Positions 43,007 to 51,747 of a DNA stretch of 64,000 bases are shown one piece after another. The translations under genes and the position numbers were made by a program. Origin of the DNA: Streptomyces sp. DH5 (GTDB lineage: Bacteria; Actinomycetota; Actinomycetes; Streptomycetales; Streptomycetaceae); the NCBI RefSeq assembly GCF_020873915.1, contig NZ_JAHWGP010000004.1:248001-312000 (forward strand). The letters are read 5' to 3'. The notes beneath the pieces are model-generated. The model had not been told where the DNA came from, did not search any database, and worked only from the letters and a program-made list of their open reading frames with translations. How positions within the stretch are numbered: position 1 is the stretch's first letter; each line of letters starts with the position of its first letter.

Positions 43007-43834
43007 GTGCCTGAGGGCCACACGATCCACCGGCTGGCCCAGGACTACGCCGGCGCCTTCGTGACCGGCGGCCCCCTTCGCGTCACCAGCCCGCAGGGCA
43101 AGTTCAGCGACGCCGCCGCTCTTCTCGACCGCACCCCGCTGCACACCACCGACGCCCACGGCAAGCACCTCTTCCTCGGCTTCGGCGACCCCGAGCCCGC
43201 ACACACCGACTGGGTCCACATCCACCTCGGCCTCTTCGGCAAGGTCACCTTCGGCCCGGCCCCGGTCCCGCCACCCACGGACACCGTGCGCCTGCGCCTC
43301 GCCGACGACGCCTCGTACGTCGATCTGCGCGGCCCCACCACCTGCGCCCTGATCACGGACGGCGAGAAACGGGCCGTGCACCAGCGCCTCGGCCCCGACC
43401 CGCTGCGCCCGGACGCCGACCCGGCCCTCGCCTACCGCAGGATCAGCCGGAGCCGCACCACGATCGCCGCGCTCCTCATGGACCAGAAGGTCATCGCGGG
43501 CGTGGGGAACGTCTACCGCGCCGAAGTCCTCTTCCGGCACCGCATCGACCCTTATCGCGCGGGCCGGGACATCACCCCGGACCAGTGGGACGCCGTCTGG
43601 GCCGACCTGGTCGCGCTCATGCGCGAGGGCGTCCGGCACAACCGCATCGACACCGTCCGCCCCGAGCACACCCCCGAGGCGATGGGGCGCCCGCCGCGCG
43701 TCGACGACCACGGCGGAGAGGTGTACGTCTACCGCAGGGCGAACCTGCCCTGCCACATCTGTGGCGGCGAGATCCGCACCGCCGACCTCGCCGCCCGCAA
43801 CCTCTTCTGGTGCCCCGCCTGCCAGCGCCCCTGA
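43007..43834 (+). CDS. Fpg/Nei-family DNA glycosylase (endonuclease VIII type)
   Basis: 275 residues from the GTG at 43007, with GAGGGGGTG upstream. After Met removal the catalytic N-terminal Pro-Glu is exposed (PEGHTIHRLAQDYAGAF). The enzyme excises oxidised pyrimidines or purines and nicks the abasic site. Helix-two-turn-helix block: LLMDQKVIAGVGNVYRAEVL. C-terminal zinc finger: CHICGGEIRTADLAARN and CPAC, with the DNA-contact Arg in between. The PEGHTI start and length fit the actinobacterial Nei2 group. Probably co-transcribed with rpiB. Its stop is 5 bases from the convergent acetyltransferase gene. Confidence 0.92.
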   Translation: MPEGHTIHRLAQDYAGAFVTGGPLRVTSPQGKFSDAAALLDRTPLHTTDAHGKHLFLGFGDPEPAHTDWVHIHLGLFGKVTFGPAPVPPPTDTVRLRLADDASYVDLRGPTTCALITDGEKRAVHQRLGPDPLRPDADPALAYRRISRSRTTIAALLMDQKVIAGVGNVYRAEVLFRHRIDPYRAGRDITPDQWDAVWADLVALMREGVRHNRIDTVRPEHTPEAMGRPPRVDDHGGEVYVYRRANLPCHICGGEIRTADLAARNLFWCPACQRP

Positions 43835-43839
43835 GACCC

Positions 43840-45090
43840 TCAGAAGCCGTGCGGCAGCCACGGCGCCGGGTCGCTCCCGAACGCCAGGGACGCCTCCGCG
43901 AGCGCGCCACCGCGCAGTTCACGCACCCGGCCCGCCGACGCGAGCGCGGTGAGTGCCACCCCGCCCAGATACGCGGCACCCAACTCCCGCACCGACAGGG
44001 CGAGATCGGCGGCATCGTCGGTACGTTCGCAGGATGCCCCCTTCGCGTCGCCGCTCAGCCGCCAACGGCCCGCGTTCCAGGGGCAGAAGGCGTCCTCCAC
44101 CTCCAGCACGACGTCCACGGGCGCCCGGTACGTCCGCGCCCCGAGCGCCGCGCCGACGTCCACCAGCCGTACGTACAGCGCGTCCCGCAGCCTCGGTCGG
44201 CACCGGCGTATGTCCGACACCAGGTACTGCCAGTTCTCGTCCACGGGCCGTCCCCGCGCCACCAGTCTCGACGTCAGGTCGATGTCGAACAGGAAGCGCC
44301 ACAGCGCCGCGCCGGCCGCCGGATCCAGCGCCTCCAGGGCGCTGAGGACCACCTCCCCCTCGGGCCCGCCCGGTTCCCAGGAGGGCTTCACGCGGAACCG
44401 GGCGTACCCGACCGTCCGGCCGTCCCGCTCGGCCACCACGCAACTCAGCGGTGACGCACCACCCCGCCCGCTCTCCGGGTCGAGCACCCCCAGCCGCTCC
44501 CAGCCCGGGCCCCGCGCCACCATTCCCGGGCGCTCCGGCACCAGCCGGGCGTAGACCGCCTCACAGGCGTCCAGCGCGTCGGCGGGATCCACATACCGCA
44601 GGCGTACGTCATCCGTACCGGGCGGCACCGACAGCCCCGCGCGCCCGGTGTCGATCTCCGCGTCCGTCTGGAAGGTCGCCGCTCCGTACCCGAACCGGCC
44701 GTAGATCGCCGGCTCCGACGCCGTCAGCACCGCCAGCGGCTCGCCCCAGGACCGGACGTCGTCCAACTGCCGCCGCATCAAGGACGTCAGCAGCCCGCGC
44801 CGCCGGTGCGTGGCCGCCACGCCGACCATCGTGACCCCCGCCGCCGGCACGGACGCGCCACCGGGCACGGTCAGCCGGAAGCGGAACGCGCCCGCCGACG
44901 CCACGCACTCCTCACCCTCCCAGGCGCCCAGGAAGCGGTCGTACTCGGTCAGCGCGCGCCACAGTTCCCGCTCCTCCTCCGCCTCCGGGGGCTCGCCGAA
45001 CGCACGGATGAGGTTCGCGTACAACTTGTCCCATTCCTCCGGCTTCAACACCCGGAGTTCGGGCGCGGGGCCCGTCAGCTCGTTCGCCAT
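43840..45090 (-). CDS. Eis-like GNAT N-acetyltransferase
   Basis: 416 residues from the ATG at 45090; the frame continues upstream without coding bias. Length and layout match Eis proteins: an N-terminal GNAT domain with the acetyl-CoA loop THRRRGLLTSLMRRQLDDV, preceded by ASVPAAGVTMVGVAA; a second GNAT-like domain from about residue 150 (PAIYGRFGYGAATFQTDAEI); and a C-terminal sterol-carrier-like domain ending in LPHGF, the free C-terminal carboxylate being part of the Eis active site. Eis enzymes acetylate amines, including aminoglycosides in mycobacteria. Here the natural substrate is unknown and resistance cannot be assumed. Confidence 0.9.
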   Translation of the reverse strand: MANELTGPAPELRVLKPEEWDKLYANLIRAFGEPPEAEEERELWRALTEYDRFLGAWEGEECVASAGAFRFRLTVPGGASVPAAGVTMVGVAATHRRRGLLTSLMRRQLDDVRSWGEPLAVLTASEPAIYGRFGYGAATFQTDAEIDTGRAGLSVPPGTDDVRLRYVDPADALDACEAVYARLVPERPGMVARGPGWERLGVLDPESGRGGASPLSCVVAERDGRTVGYARFRVKPSWEPGGPEGEVVLSALEALDPAAGAALWRFLFDIDLTSRLVARGRPVDENWQYLVSDIRRCRPRLRDALYVRLVDVGAALGARTYRAPVDVVLEVEDAFCPWNAGRWRLSGDAKGASCERTDDAADLALSVRELGAAYLGGVALTALASAGRVRELRGGALAEASLAFGSDPAPWLPHGF

Positions 45091-45254
45091 GGACCCATGC
45101 CTACCAGCACAATGCGGGGCGAGCGACGGAATTTCTCCCGGGTGCCCCCACGGCGGCGTTCCGTGCAGTTCACTGTGATGGTCGCCCCCGTCGGAGGGGA
45201 CAACCAGGACCTCCCGTGCCAAGCGGCCGGTCCGATGGATAGGGTCCCGAACTA

Positions 45255-46433
45255 ATGGCAGCAGGACGAGAGCGGCGCGCGGAAGCCGACACGTTCACGG
45301 CCCGGTTGAAGAAGCAGTGGCACCGGGCCCGCGTCGGCGTGCGCCGAGCCGCCGTCGACTACTTCCGCGGGGACGGCTCGGACTGGATCGCGCTCGCCGC
45401 GCTGCTCCTGACCGTCCCGCTGATCGCGGCCGGCACCCTCGCCAACTCCGTGTGGTGCGCGCCGGCCGCACTGGTCGTCCCGATCGTCGTGGGCGGCCTG
45501 CTGCTGCGCCCGGCGAGCCTGCTCGGCCTCTACGCGGCCGCGGCGGGGGCGCTGATCGTGGAGGCGGTGCAGCTCGGCCCCTACACCGAGGGCGCCGCCC
45601 GGGTCACCCCCGGCGTGGTCCTCGTCGTCGCCGCCTGTGGTTTCTTCGGGCTGCTCGTCGCCCAGTTCCGCAGCCGGGTGGGCGTGCCCTGGCGGCGCGG
45701 CGGCACCATGCTGTTCGACCTGCGCGAGCGGATCCGGGTGCAGAGCAAGCTGCCGAAGCTGCCGGACGGCTGGCACCGCGAGATGGCGCTGCGCCCGGCG
45801 GGCGGACAGTCGTTCTCCGGTGACTTCGTGGTCGCGGCCCGCACCAACGGCGGGCGCACACTGGAGGTCGTCCTGACGGACGTCTCCGGCAAGGGCATGG
45901 ACGCCGGTTCGCGCGCCCTGCTGCTGTCGGGCGCCTTCGGCGGTCTGCTCGGCAGCCTCCCGCCGCACTCCTTCCTCCCCGCCGCCAACGGCTACCTGCT
46001 CCGTCAGGACTGGGACGAGGGCTTCGCCACCTCCATCCACCTGGTCCTCGACCTGGACTCCGGCGACTACGAGTTGTACTCCGCCGGGCACCCGCCGGGC
46101 CTCCAGCTCAGCGCGGGCAGCGGACGCTGGGAGGAGAAGGCCGCCGACGGCCCCCTGCTGGGGGTGTACGACGGCGCCCAGTTCGACTCGGTGAAGGGCT
46201 CGCTGCGGCCCGGGGACGTCCTGATGCTGTTCACCGACGGCCTAGTGGAGACCTCCGAACGGGACATGGTGGAGGGCATCGACCGCCTCACCGGCGAGGC
46301 CGACCGCTATGTCGCCGGAGGTTTCCACGGCGCCGCCTGGCACCTCATCGAGTCGGTCGCCAAGGACGTCAACGACGACCGTGCCCTGCTGCTCATATGC
46401 CGGGAGGGCCCGACGGCCGCCGCGGCCCGCTGA
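45255..46433 (+). CDS. Membrane-bound PP2C-type (SpoIIE-domain) protein phosphatase
   Basis: 392 residues from the ATG at 45255. The N-terminal part has three or four membrane helices (DWIALAALLLTVPLIAAG, VVPIVVGGLLLRPASLLGLY, TPGVVLVVAACGFFGLLVAQ). The catalytic domain, about residues 165-388, has GQSFSGDFVVAARTNGGRT with the metal-binding Gly-Asp, VVLTDVSGKGMDAGSRALLL and LRPGDVLMLFTDGLVETS, then ending in NDDRALLLICR. These are the PP2C/SpoIIE motifs that bind manganese and remove phosphate from Ser/Thr, usually on anti-sigma antagonists. No sigma-B-type genes are adjacent, so the partner is unknown. Divergent from the Eis-like gene. Confidence 0.93.
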   Translation: MAAGRERRAEADTFTARLKKQWHRARVGVRRAAVDYFRGDGSDWIALAALLLTVPLIAAGTLANSVWCAPAALVVPIVVGGLLLRPASLLGLYAAAAGALIVEAVQLGPYTEGAARVTPGVVLVVAACGFFGLLVAQFRSRVGVPWRRGGTMLFDLRERIRVQSKLPKLPDGWHREMALRPAGGQSFSGDFVVAARTNGGRTLEVVLTDVSGKGMDAGSRALLLSGAFGGLLGSLPPHSFLPAANGYLLRQDWDEGFATSIHLVLDLDSGDYELYSAGHPPGLQLSAGSGRWEEKAADGPLLGVYDGAQFDSVKGSLRPGDVLMLFTDGLVETSERDMVEGIDRLTGEADRYVAGGFHGAAWHLIESVAKDVNDDRALLLICREGPTAAAAR

Positions 46434-46455
46434 ACTCCCGGTGCAGACTGGACGG

Positions 46456-46914
46456 ATGATCGAGACACCGAGCACCCCGCCGACCCTCGACCGGGTGGAG
46501 GCCGTCGCCCGCGCCGCGCACGCCGGCCAGACCGACAAGGCGGGCCGCCCCTACGCCGAGCACCTCCAGGCCGTCGCCGAGGGCGTGCGGGCGCGCGGCG
46601 GCGACCAGGATCAGATCGCGGCGGCCTGGCTGCACGACGCCGTCGAGGACGGCAGACTCACGGCGCGGTGGCTCGACGAGGCGCCGCTCACCCGGCGCAC
46701 CAAGGACATCGTCCTCGCGGTCACCAAGCGGCCCGGGGAGCCGCCGGAGGCGTACGCGGCCCGCATCCTCGACACCCCCGGCGCGCTGCTGGTGAAGGAG
46801 GCCGACCTGGCGCACAACGCCGACCCGGCCCGGCTCGCGGTCCTCGACGGTGCCACCCGGAAACGACTGGCCGAGAAGTACGCGCGGATGCGCGCACTCC
46901 TCGGCCTCGGGTGA
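46456..46914 (+). CDS. HD-domain protein (RelA/SpoT hydrolase-like)
   Basis: 152 residues from the ATG at 46456, 22 bases after the phosphatase gene. Single HD domain: VARAAHAGQTDKAGRPYAEH, then the metal-binding AAAWLHDAVEDGRLTAR and KEADLAHNADPARL. This is the pattern of small ppGpp-hydrolase-like (Mesh1-type) or nucleotide phosphohydrolase proteins. The His-Asp pair and later Asp needed for manganese are present. The order HAGQ..YAEH..HDAVED is that of SpoT hydrolase domains, but activity on ppGpp is not proved by sequence. Ends 18 bases from a convergent acyltransferase gene. Confidence 0.83.
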   Translation: MIETPSTPPTLDRVEAVARAAHAGQTDKAGRPYAEHLQAVAEGVRARGGDQDQIAAAWLHDAVEDGRLTARWLDEAPLTRRTKDIVLAVTKRPGEPPEAYAARILDTPGALLVKEADLAHNADPARLAVLDGATRKRLAEKYARMRALLGLG

Positions 46915-46932
46915 AAGGGGAGCGGCGCCCGG

Positions 46933-48120
46933 CTACGCGTCGACCTTCTCGCGCGGCTCCCGCTGCTCCACCCGCTCGCGTGCCGGGACCGGCTGTGCGG
47001 CGTCGCGCTTGAACGCCCACTCCATCCTGGGCTCCACCACGCACCGGAAGGCCCGCTGCACCGGCCCGCCGCACAGGAACGTCACCATGGCGGCCGCGAG
47101 GACGGTCACCACGACCGCGCCGAGCGGTGTGTGCAGCGCGGCCGGCTCGAACCAGCCCTGGTAGTCACCGCCCTTCACCACGAAACCGTGCAGCAGGTAG
47201 CCGTACAGCGTGCCCGCGCCGAGCGCGGTGAACCACGTGCGGCGGCCCGGCACCCAGGCGAAGAAGCAGGCGGTCAGCAGCAGTGAGCAGCCGAACGTCA
47301 CCAGCACCATGACCGGACCGGCCCACCACGGACCCCCCAGTTCCTGCGCGGAGTCGCGGTGGTAGAACCACGCGGCGCTCATCCGCGGCACGGCCAGCCA
47401 GCTCAGGATCAGCGCCGTCGCGAACACCGGAACCGCGGCGACGCGTACCGACCGGCGGCGCACCAGGCGGAAGTGCTCGGGCCGCAGGCACAGGCCGAGC
47501 ACGAAGTACGGCAGGAACTGCAGCACGCGCTGGAGGTCGAGGTCGTTGCCGATCTCGGGGCTGACGCTGGCCAGCATGGCGATGCCGAGGGCCAGCGGCA
47601 GGGGGTGGCGGACCAGCTTCCAGATGGGCGTGGTCAGCCGCCAGACGAACAGGGCGACCAGGAACCAGGTCAGGTACCAGGGATCGAGGAGGCTGATCTC
47701 CTGCTGCGGGTCGTTGTCGACGAACCGCTTGAAGAGGGGGTAGGCGGTCTCGAACACGATGTACGGCACGGCGACGCCGGTGATCAGCCGCCGCAGCCGG
47801 TCGGAGCGCATGTCGAAGCCGCGCGAGAAGTACCCGGAGATGATGATGAAGGCCGGCATGTGGAACGCGTAAACGACCGAGTACGCCGCCTCCAGGGTCC
47901 GGCTGTCACCCTTGATCGGCTCCCACGCGTGGCCCACGGCCACCAGCACGATCGCCAGGTACTTGGCGTTGTCGAAGAACGCGTCGCGCTGTTTGCCGGA
48001 CGGGGCCGGCCGTTCGTCTTCCTTGCTGTTGGTGCGCGGGCTGGGCACTCCGTCCGCCGGTGACTGTGCCGGGGGGAGTGGTGTCCTGCGGTTGCCGTAC
48101 GGTCGCTGCGAGTTCGTCAC
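46933..48120 (-). CDS. Membrane acyltransferase (acyltransferase family 3)
   Basis: 395 residues from the GTG at 48120 with GGGAGG just upstream. A 45-residue disordered cytoplasmic start (Pro/Ser/Asn-rich) is followed by about ten membrane helices. Family-3 marks: RDAFFDNAKYLAIVLVAVGH with the conserved His, YAFHMPAFIIISGYFSRGF with the second conserved region, then WYLTWFLVALFVWRL. The C-terminal tail is charged. Such enzymes O-acetylate sugars or lipids at the membrane; the sequence is of the fucose 4-O-acetylase-like subgroup. Substrate unknown. A 633-base region without a gene precedes it. Confidence 0.9.
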   Translation of the reverse strand: MTNSQRPYGNRRTPLPPAQSPADGVPSPRTNSKEDERPAPSGKQRDAFFDNAKYLAIVLVAVGHAWEPIKGDSRTLEAAYSVVYAFHMPAFIIISGYFSRGFDMRSDRLRRLITGVAVPYIVFETAYPLFKRFVDNDPQQEISLLDPWYLTWFLVALFVWRLTTPIWKLVRHPLPLALGIAMLASVSPEIGNDLDLQRVLQFLPYFVLGLCLRPEHFRLVRRRSVRVAAVPVFATALILSWLAVPRMSAAWFYHRDSAQELGGPWWAGPVMVLVTFGCSLLLTACFFAWVPGRRTWFTALGAGTLYGYLLHGFVVKGGDYQGWFEPAALHTPLGAVVVTVLAAAMVTFLCGGPVQRAFRCVVEPRMEWAFKRDAAQPVPARERVEQREPREKVDA

Positions 48121-48753
48121 TGACCCTCCCGGCGGGAACTCGGGGAGACGATCGGTGAACTCGCTGCGCTTGCGGGGGACGAGGCAGCGTGGAACATCTG
48201 AGGCACCCTAGCGTTGTCCGTGGGATTCCGTAAAACGCCCGACGTCGTTACCGGTATTCAGTTCGGATACCCCGGATCGGGGAAAGTGGGCATGCCGCTG
48301 AAGTGATGGCCGACACATGACCACCCAAAGGGGTTTGATTGCCTTTGACTGGCCTGGACGACCGCACTTGTCAGGATCCTTCAGGATTAAGCCGTGCATG
48401 AGGTCGGCAGGCGACTCCGGCGGTATGTCCTCCTCTGTCCCCTTCGGGGAGCTGCCCTGCGGGGCCGTCGGGGTGTCTGCGGTGACTATTCGAATTACCT
48501 GCGAACGCGTTGTGTGGAAATGGCGACGGCCCTGTCGAATTCCCGCGCGGGTGCTTCTTCGAATTGTCGTGCGACACGCGGCCGTTGGCGTTCCGCGGCG
48601 GGTGCGCCCCGATGCGCGGGGACGCCGCGGAACGGATGATGCGTCAGCCGCCTCATGACGCGGCCGTGTTGGTGGCACGATGGTTCTGGCGGGGTGCGCG
48701 GGGTCGCGTCGCCCGGGCCGGGGAAGCCGAACCGACCGAGGGTGTGATCAGTT
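48121..48753. other. Lower-GC gap with TCGAATT repeats, no confident gene
   Basis: 633 bases, noticeably poorer in GC than the surrounding genes. TCGAATT occurs at 48490-48496, 48535-48541 and 48559-48565, three times in 76 bases. The best ORF is a 68-codon minus-strand frame from the GTG at 48577 (VSHDNSKKHPRGNSTGPSPF), very hydrophilic with uncharacteristic codons and no membrane or catalytic pattern. I do not call it. Promoters of the acyltransferase (leftward) and of the small membrane gene at 48754 lie here. Confidence 0.45.
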
Positions 48754-48948
48754 GTGGCCATTTCACTGTCTGTGGTGCTGCTGTTGGCGATCATCCTGGT
48801 GGTGCTGCTGAGAGGCGGCTCCATCAAGGCGGGGCCGGCGATCGTCGCCGTCCTCTTCGGCTTCTTCCTCGCCTCCACCGGCATGGCCGACGACATCCAG
48901 CGGTTCCTGGACTCGATAGCGGACATGATCAACTCGATCAGCTTCTGA
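48754..48948 (+). CDS. Conserved small membrane protein
   Basis: 64 residues from the GTG at 48754. Two hydrophobic stretches (ISLSVVLLLAIILVVLL and GPAIVAVLFGFFLASTG) surround RGGSIK, followed by an amphipathic C-terminal helix MADDIQRFLDSIADMINSISF. I recognise it as a conserved Streptomyces hypothetical in this location next to tig; no function known. The ribosome site (GAGGGTG) is a little distant at 12 bases. Confidence 0.75.
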   Translation: MAISLSVVLLLAIILVVLLRGGSIKAGPAIVAVLFGFFLASTGMADDIQRFLDSIADMINSISF

Positions 48949-49074
48949 CGGCCCTGCGCCCCTCGGTCCGCGACACCGCGACCGCCCGCCGTTCCCCGCC
49001 TGTGCGCCTGCGGACCGGGCGCGCCTGCCGACCGTGCGCGCCTGCCGACCGCGCGCACACGAGGTCGACAGGTT

Positions 49075-49314
49075 CGACCTCGGGCGATCCGCTCGCTGAG
49101 CCCGGTCCTCACCCGGTGGCCGTGCCCGGTGTGCCGGACGACCTCGCCACTGATTCGGGGTTCCCGCCGCCGGGAGGATCCCTCCCGGCGGCATGGACCC
49201 GCTGTCCGCCGGGCCGGCGGCGTGGGGCGCGCCGCCGATGCGGATGAAGACCCCGAAGGGCCGGCGGCTGACGACCCGGCCGGTGACACGCGTGCCCGCC
49301 GACAGTGCGGACAC
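49075..49314 (-). pseudogene. Frameshifted S1-like RNA-binding domain gene
   Basis: From the GTG at 49314 the minus strand reads VSALSAGTRVTGRVVSRRPF, GVFIRIGGAPHAAGPADSG, SMPPGGILPAAGTP, which is a typical short S1-type beta-barrel start. Near 49150-49160 the frame changes: the next expected part, ISGEVVRHTGHGHRVRTG followed by LSER, continues in another frame. No proper stop follows in the second frame. A one-base indel in the CCCCGAATC segment would explain this. It is probably a decayed gene, or a sequencing error. The remainder of 48949-49529 shows no other gene. Confidence 0.6.
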
Positions 49315-49529
49315 CGTCGCCGGCCGCCCTCCGTGGACCTGCTCCGGGGAGGAATCGTCGGGCCGGCCGCGTCCGGTCACGGGGCCGGCTCGCCAGGGTT
49401 GTCGTTCGGGCGGAGATCCCGGAGCAGGTCCGCCGGGGCGCACCGGGCGCACGACCGGCCGGCAACCCAGGAGAACGCTCAGGGCCAGGCCGGAGGAGTG
49501 ATCCTGCGACCTGGCCCTGAGCCGTACGG

Positions 49530-49600
49530 AGCGGGCGACGGGAATCGAACCCGCGTAGCCAGTTTGGAAGACTGGGGCTCTACCATTGAGCTACGCCCGC
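49530..49600 (-). tRNA. tRNA-Gly (anticodon UCC)
   Basis: 71 bases. Read on the minus strand it starts GCGGGCGTAGCTCAATGG and folds as a full cloverleaf: acceptor GCGGGCG/CGCCCGC, anticodon arm CCAGT CTTCCAA ACTGG with anticodon TCC, T-arm with GGTTCGATTCC. CCA is not encoded. It decodes GGA/GGG codons. Confidence 0.96.
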
Positions 49601-49766
49601 ACACAACATGCCGCGCGTCGGAAGGCCGCGGCACTGACAGGCATCGTAGCGGGTCGTGCGCCCTCGCCGCACACCCCGTTTCCCCGCCGCCGCGCGCGAC
49701 CGCACCGCGCCCGGGAATGCGGAGGCCGTTCCGCTCCGGGGCATGTACCCTTCGTGTCGCACCAGA

Positions 49767-49843
49767 CGGGGTGTGGCGCAGCTTGGTAGCGCGTCCGCTT
49801 TGGGAGCGGAAGGCCGTGGGTTCAAATCCCGCCACCCCGACCA
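49767..49843 (+). tRNA. tRNA-Pro (anticodon UGG)
   Basis: Starts CGGGGTGTGGCGCAGCTTGG. Acceptor CGGGGTG/CACCCCG, anticodon arm TCCGC TTTGGGA GCGGA with anticodon TGG, T-arm GTGGG TTCAAAT CCCGC. Discriminator A at 49840, followed by an encoded CCA at 49841-49843. It decodes CCA/CCG codons. Confidence 0.96.
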
Positions 49844-49873
49844 GCCACCTGTCCCTCCACCGGTGATCGCCTT

Positions 49874-49902
49874 TTGGGTGCCGTAGCCGCTGCCGTTACT
49901 AT
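49874..49902 (+). promoter_or_regulatory. Likely sigma-70-type (HrdB) promoter of tig
   Basis: TTGGGT (49874-49879), 17-base spacer, TACTAT (49897-49902), about 106 bases before the tig start, leaving a leader of roughly 100 bases. Confidence 0.5.
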
Positions 49903-50008
49903 GCAAGCTGCGCGCCCTGTGTGTCTCTGAAGTCCTCCGGGCGGCGAATCGGCCGGACCGTTCTGGTCCCGGCAGAACCCGAGAAGTCAGCCACAAGGAG
50001 ACCGAACC

Positions 50009-51406
50009 GTGAAGAGCGCCGTGGAGACCCTGAACCCGACCCGGGTTCGGCTCACTGTCGAGGTGCCCTTCGAGGAGCTCAAGGACAGCCTCGACGCGGC
50101 GTACAAGAAGATCAACCAGCAGGTCACGGTGAAGGGCTTCCGCAAGGGCAAGGTCCCGGCCCGGGTCATCGACCAGCGCTTCGGCCGCGGTGCGGTGCTG
50201 GAGGAGGCCGTCAACGACGCCCTCCCGAAGTTCTACACCGACGCGGTCAACGAGGCCGAGCTGAACCCGCTCGGCCAGCCCGAGGTCGACATCACGGAGC
50301 TGAAGGACGGCGAGACGCTGAACTTCACCGCCGAGGTCGACATCCGCCCGGCCATCGAGATCCCGGACTACTCCGGCATCGAGGTCGAGGTCGACGCCGT
50401 CGAGGTCACCGACGAGGACGTCGACAAGGCGGTCCAGGAGCTGCGCGAGCGCTTCGCCTCCACCTCCCCGGTGGAGCGCGCCGCCGAGGACGGCGACGTC
50501 GTCACCATCGACCTGCAGGCCAAGGTCGACGGCGAGGTCCTCGAGGACGGCGTCGCCGACGGCGTCTCGTACACCATCGGCTCCGGTGAGCTGCTGGACG
50601 GCATCGACGACGCCGTGAAGGGCGTGGAGGCCGGTGGCGAGGCCACCTTCACCTCCGAGCTCAAGGGCGGCTCGGCGGCCGGCAAGGAGGCCGAGGTCAC
50701 CGTCAAGGTCACCCAGGTCGCCGCGCGTGAGCTGCCCGAGCTGGACGACGACTTCGCCCAGCTCGCCTCCGAGTTCGACACCCTCGAGGAGCTCAAGGCG
50801 GACAGCCGCAAGCGCCTGGAGAACATGAAGCAGTACGACCAGGCCACCCAGGCGCAGGAGCGCGTCCTGGAGAAGCTGCTCGAGCTGGTCGAGGTCCCGG
50901 TCCCCGAGAAGCTGCTCGAGGACGAGATCAACACCCGTAAGCACAACCTCGAGCACCACCAGCTCGGCCAGATGGGCCTCGACCTCGCGAAGTACCTGGA
51001 GATCCAGGGCAAGACCGAGGAGGAGTTCGACGCCGAGACCCGTGAGGCCGCGGTCAAGGGCATCAAGACCCAGTTCGTCCTCGACGAGCTCGTCAAGCAG
51101 GAGAAGCTGAACGTCAACCAGGAGGAGCTCACCGAGCACCTCATGCGGCGCGCCGCCTCCTCCGGCATGTCCCCCGACCAGTTCGCCCAGGCCGTCGTCG
51201 AGCAGGGCCAGGTCCCGCTCCTCGTCGGTGAGGTCGCCCGCGGCAAGGCCCTGGCCTCCGTGGTCGAGAAGGCCACCGTCAAGGACACCAACGGCGAGAT
51301 CGTCGACCTCGAGGACGAGGACGAGGACGAGGACGAGACCACCGAGGCCGCGGACGCCGCCGACGACAAGGCCGAGGACAAGGCCGACGAGAAGACCGAG
51401 GGCTGA
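50009..51406 (+). CDS. tig: Trigger factor
   Basis: 465 residues from the GTG at 50009, with AAGGAG 8 bases upstream. Ribosome-bound chaperone with peptidyl-prolyl isomerase activity that receives nascent chains. The ribosome-binding signature is [20 protein letters not shown] in the N-terminal domain (residues 1-110). The FKBP-like domain, about 150-240, is seen as [20 protein letters not shown] and [20 protein letters not shown]. The helical C-terminal chaperone domain follows to about 430. The end is a very acidic Glu/Asp/Ala tail ([18 protein letters not shown]), typical of actinobacteria. It lies upstream of clpP1-clpP2-clpX, separated by a strong terminator. Confidence 0.98.
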   Translation: MKSAVETLNPTRVRLTVEVPFEELKDSLDAAYKKINQQVTVKGFRKGKVPARVIDQRFGRGAVLEEAVNDALPKFYTDAVNEAELNPLGQPEVDITELKDGETLNFTAEVDIRPAIEIPDYSGIEVEVDAVEVTDEDVDKAVQELRERFASTSPVERAAEDGDVVTIDLQAKVDGEVLEDGVADGVSYTIGSGELLDGIDDAVKGVEAGGEATFTSELKGGSAAGKEAEVTVKVTQVAARELPELDDDFAQLASEFDTLEELKADSRKRLENMKQYDQATQAQERVLEKLLELVEVPVPEKLLEDEINTRKHNLEHHQLGQMGLDLAKYLEIQGKTEEEFDAETREAAVKGIKTQFVLDELVKQEKLNVNQEELTEHLMRRAASSGMSPDQFAQAVVEQGQVPLLVGEVARGKALASVVEKATVKDTNGEIVDLEDEDEDEDETTEAADAADDKAEDKADEKTEG

Positions 51407-51430
51407 TCCTCGCGTCCCTCCGACGTGATC

Positions 51431-51468
51431 ACCGGGCCCCGGAGTGCACAAGCACTCCGGGGCCCGGT
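51431..51468 (+). terminator. 17-bp stem-loop terminator after tig
   Basis: 51431-51447 pairs perfectly with 51452-51468 around ACAA, 25 bases past the tig stop. The remainder of the tig-clpP1 gap has no gene. Confidence 0.9.
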
Positions 51469-51633
51469 CGTCCGGCGCCGGGCCCGCTTCCGCCCGGCGC
51501 GTTCGCAGCCCGCGAGGGGCGCGGGGAACCGCACGGCCGGCCCCGACGGCCCGCACCCGCCCGCGCTCCCGCGAGCCCACGGCGGGAGGGCGTCCGGCCG
51601 CCCGCGCGGCACATCGCGGAGTACGCCTCTCTA

Positions 51634-51647
51634 CGCCCCCGGCGAAC
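51634..51647. promoter_or_regulatory. Possible ClgR box upstream of clpP1
   Basis: On the minus strand this reads GTTCGCCGGGGGCG, i.e. GTTCGC, five bases, GCG, which fits the ClgR-box pattern as I remember it. It lies about 100 bases before the clpP1 start. ClgR is the activator of clpP1-clpP2 in Streptomyces. Match made by eye. Confidence 0.45.
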
Positions 51648-51747
51648 ACCCCGGTTACCGGGATTCCCCGGCGCAGCCCCCGCGTTAGGGTCCATGAATA
51701 CGAGGGCAGGGGAGTCACCGAATACGGCTCCAGCCCCGCAGGGAAAC

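Noticed and set aside
43840-45090. Aminoglycoside resistance by the Eis-like enzyme
   Set aside because: Family membership alone does not show resistance; many Eis homologues have other substrates.
49530-49600. tRNA-Gly as integration site of a mobile element
   Set aside because: No second copy of the tRNA 3' end, integrase or phage gene was found on either side within the window.
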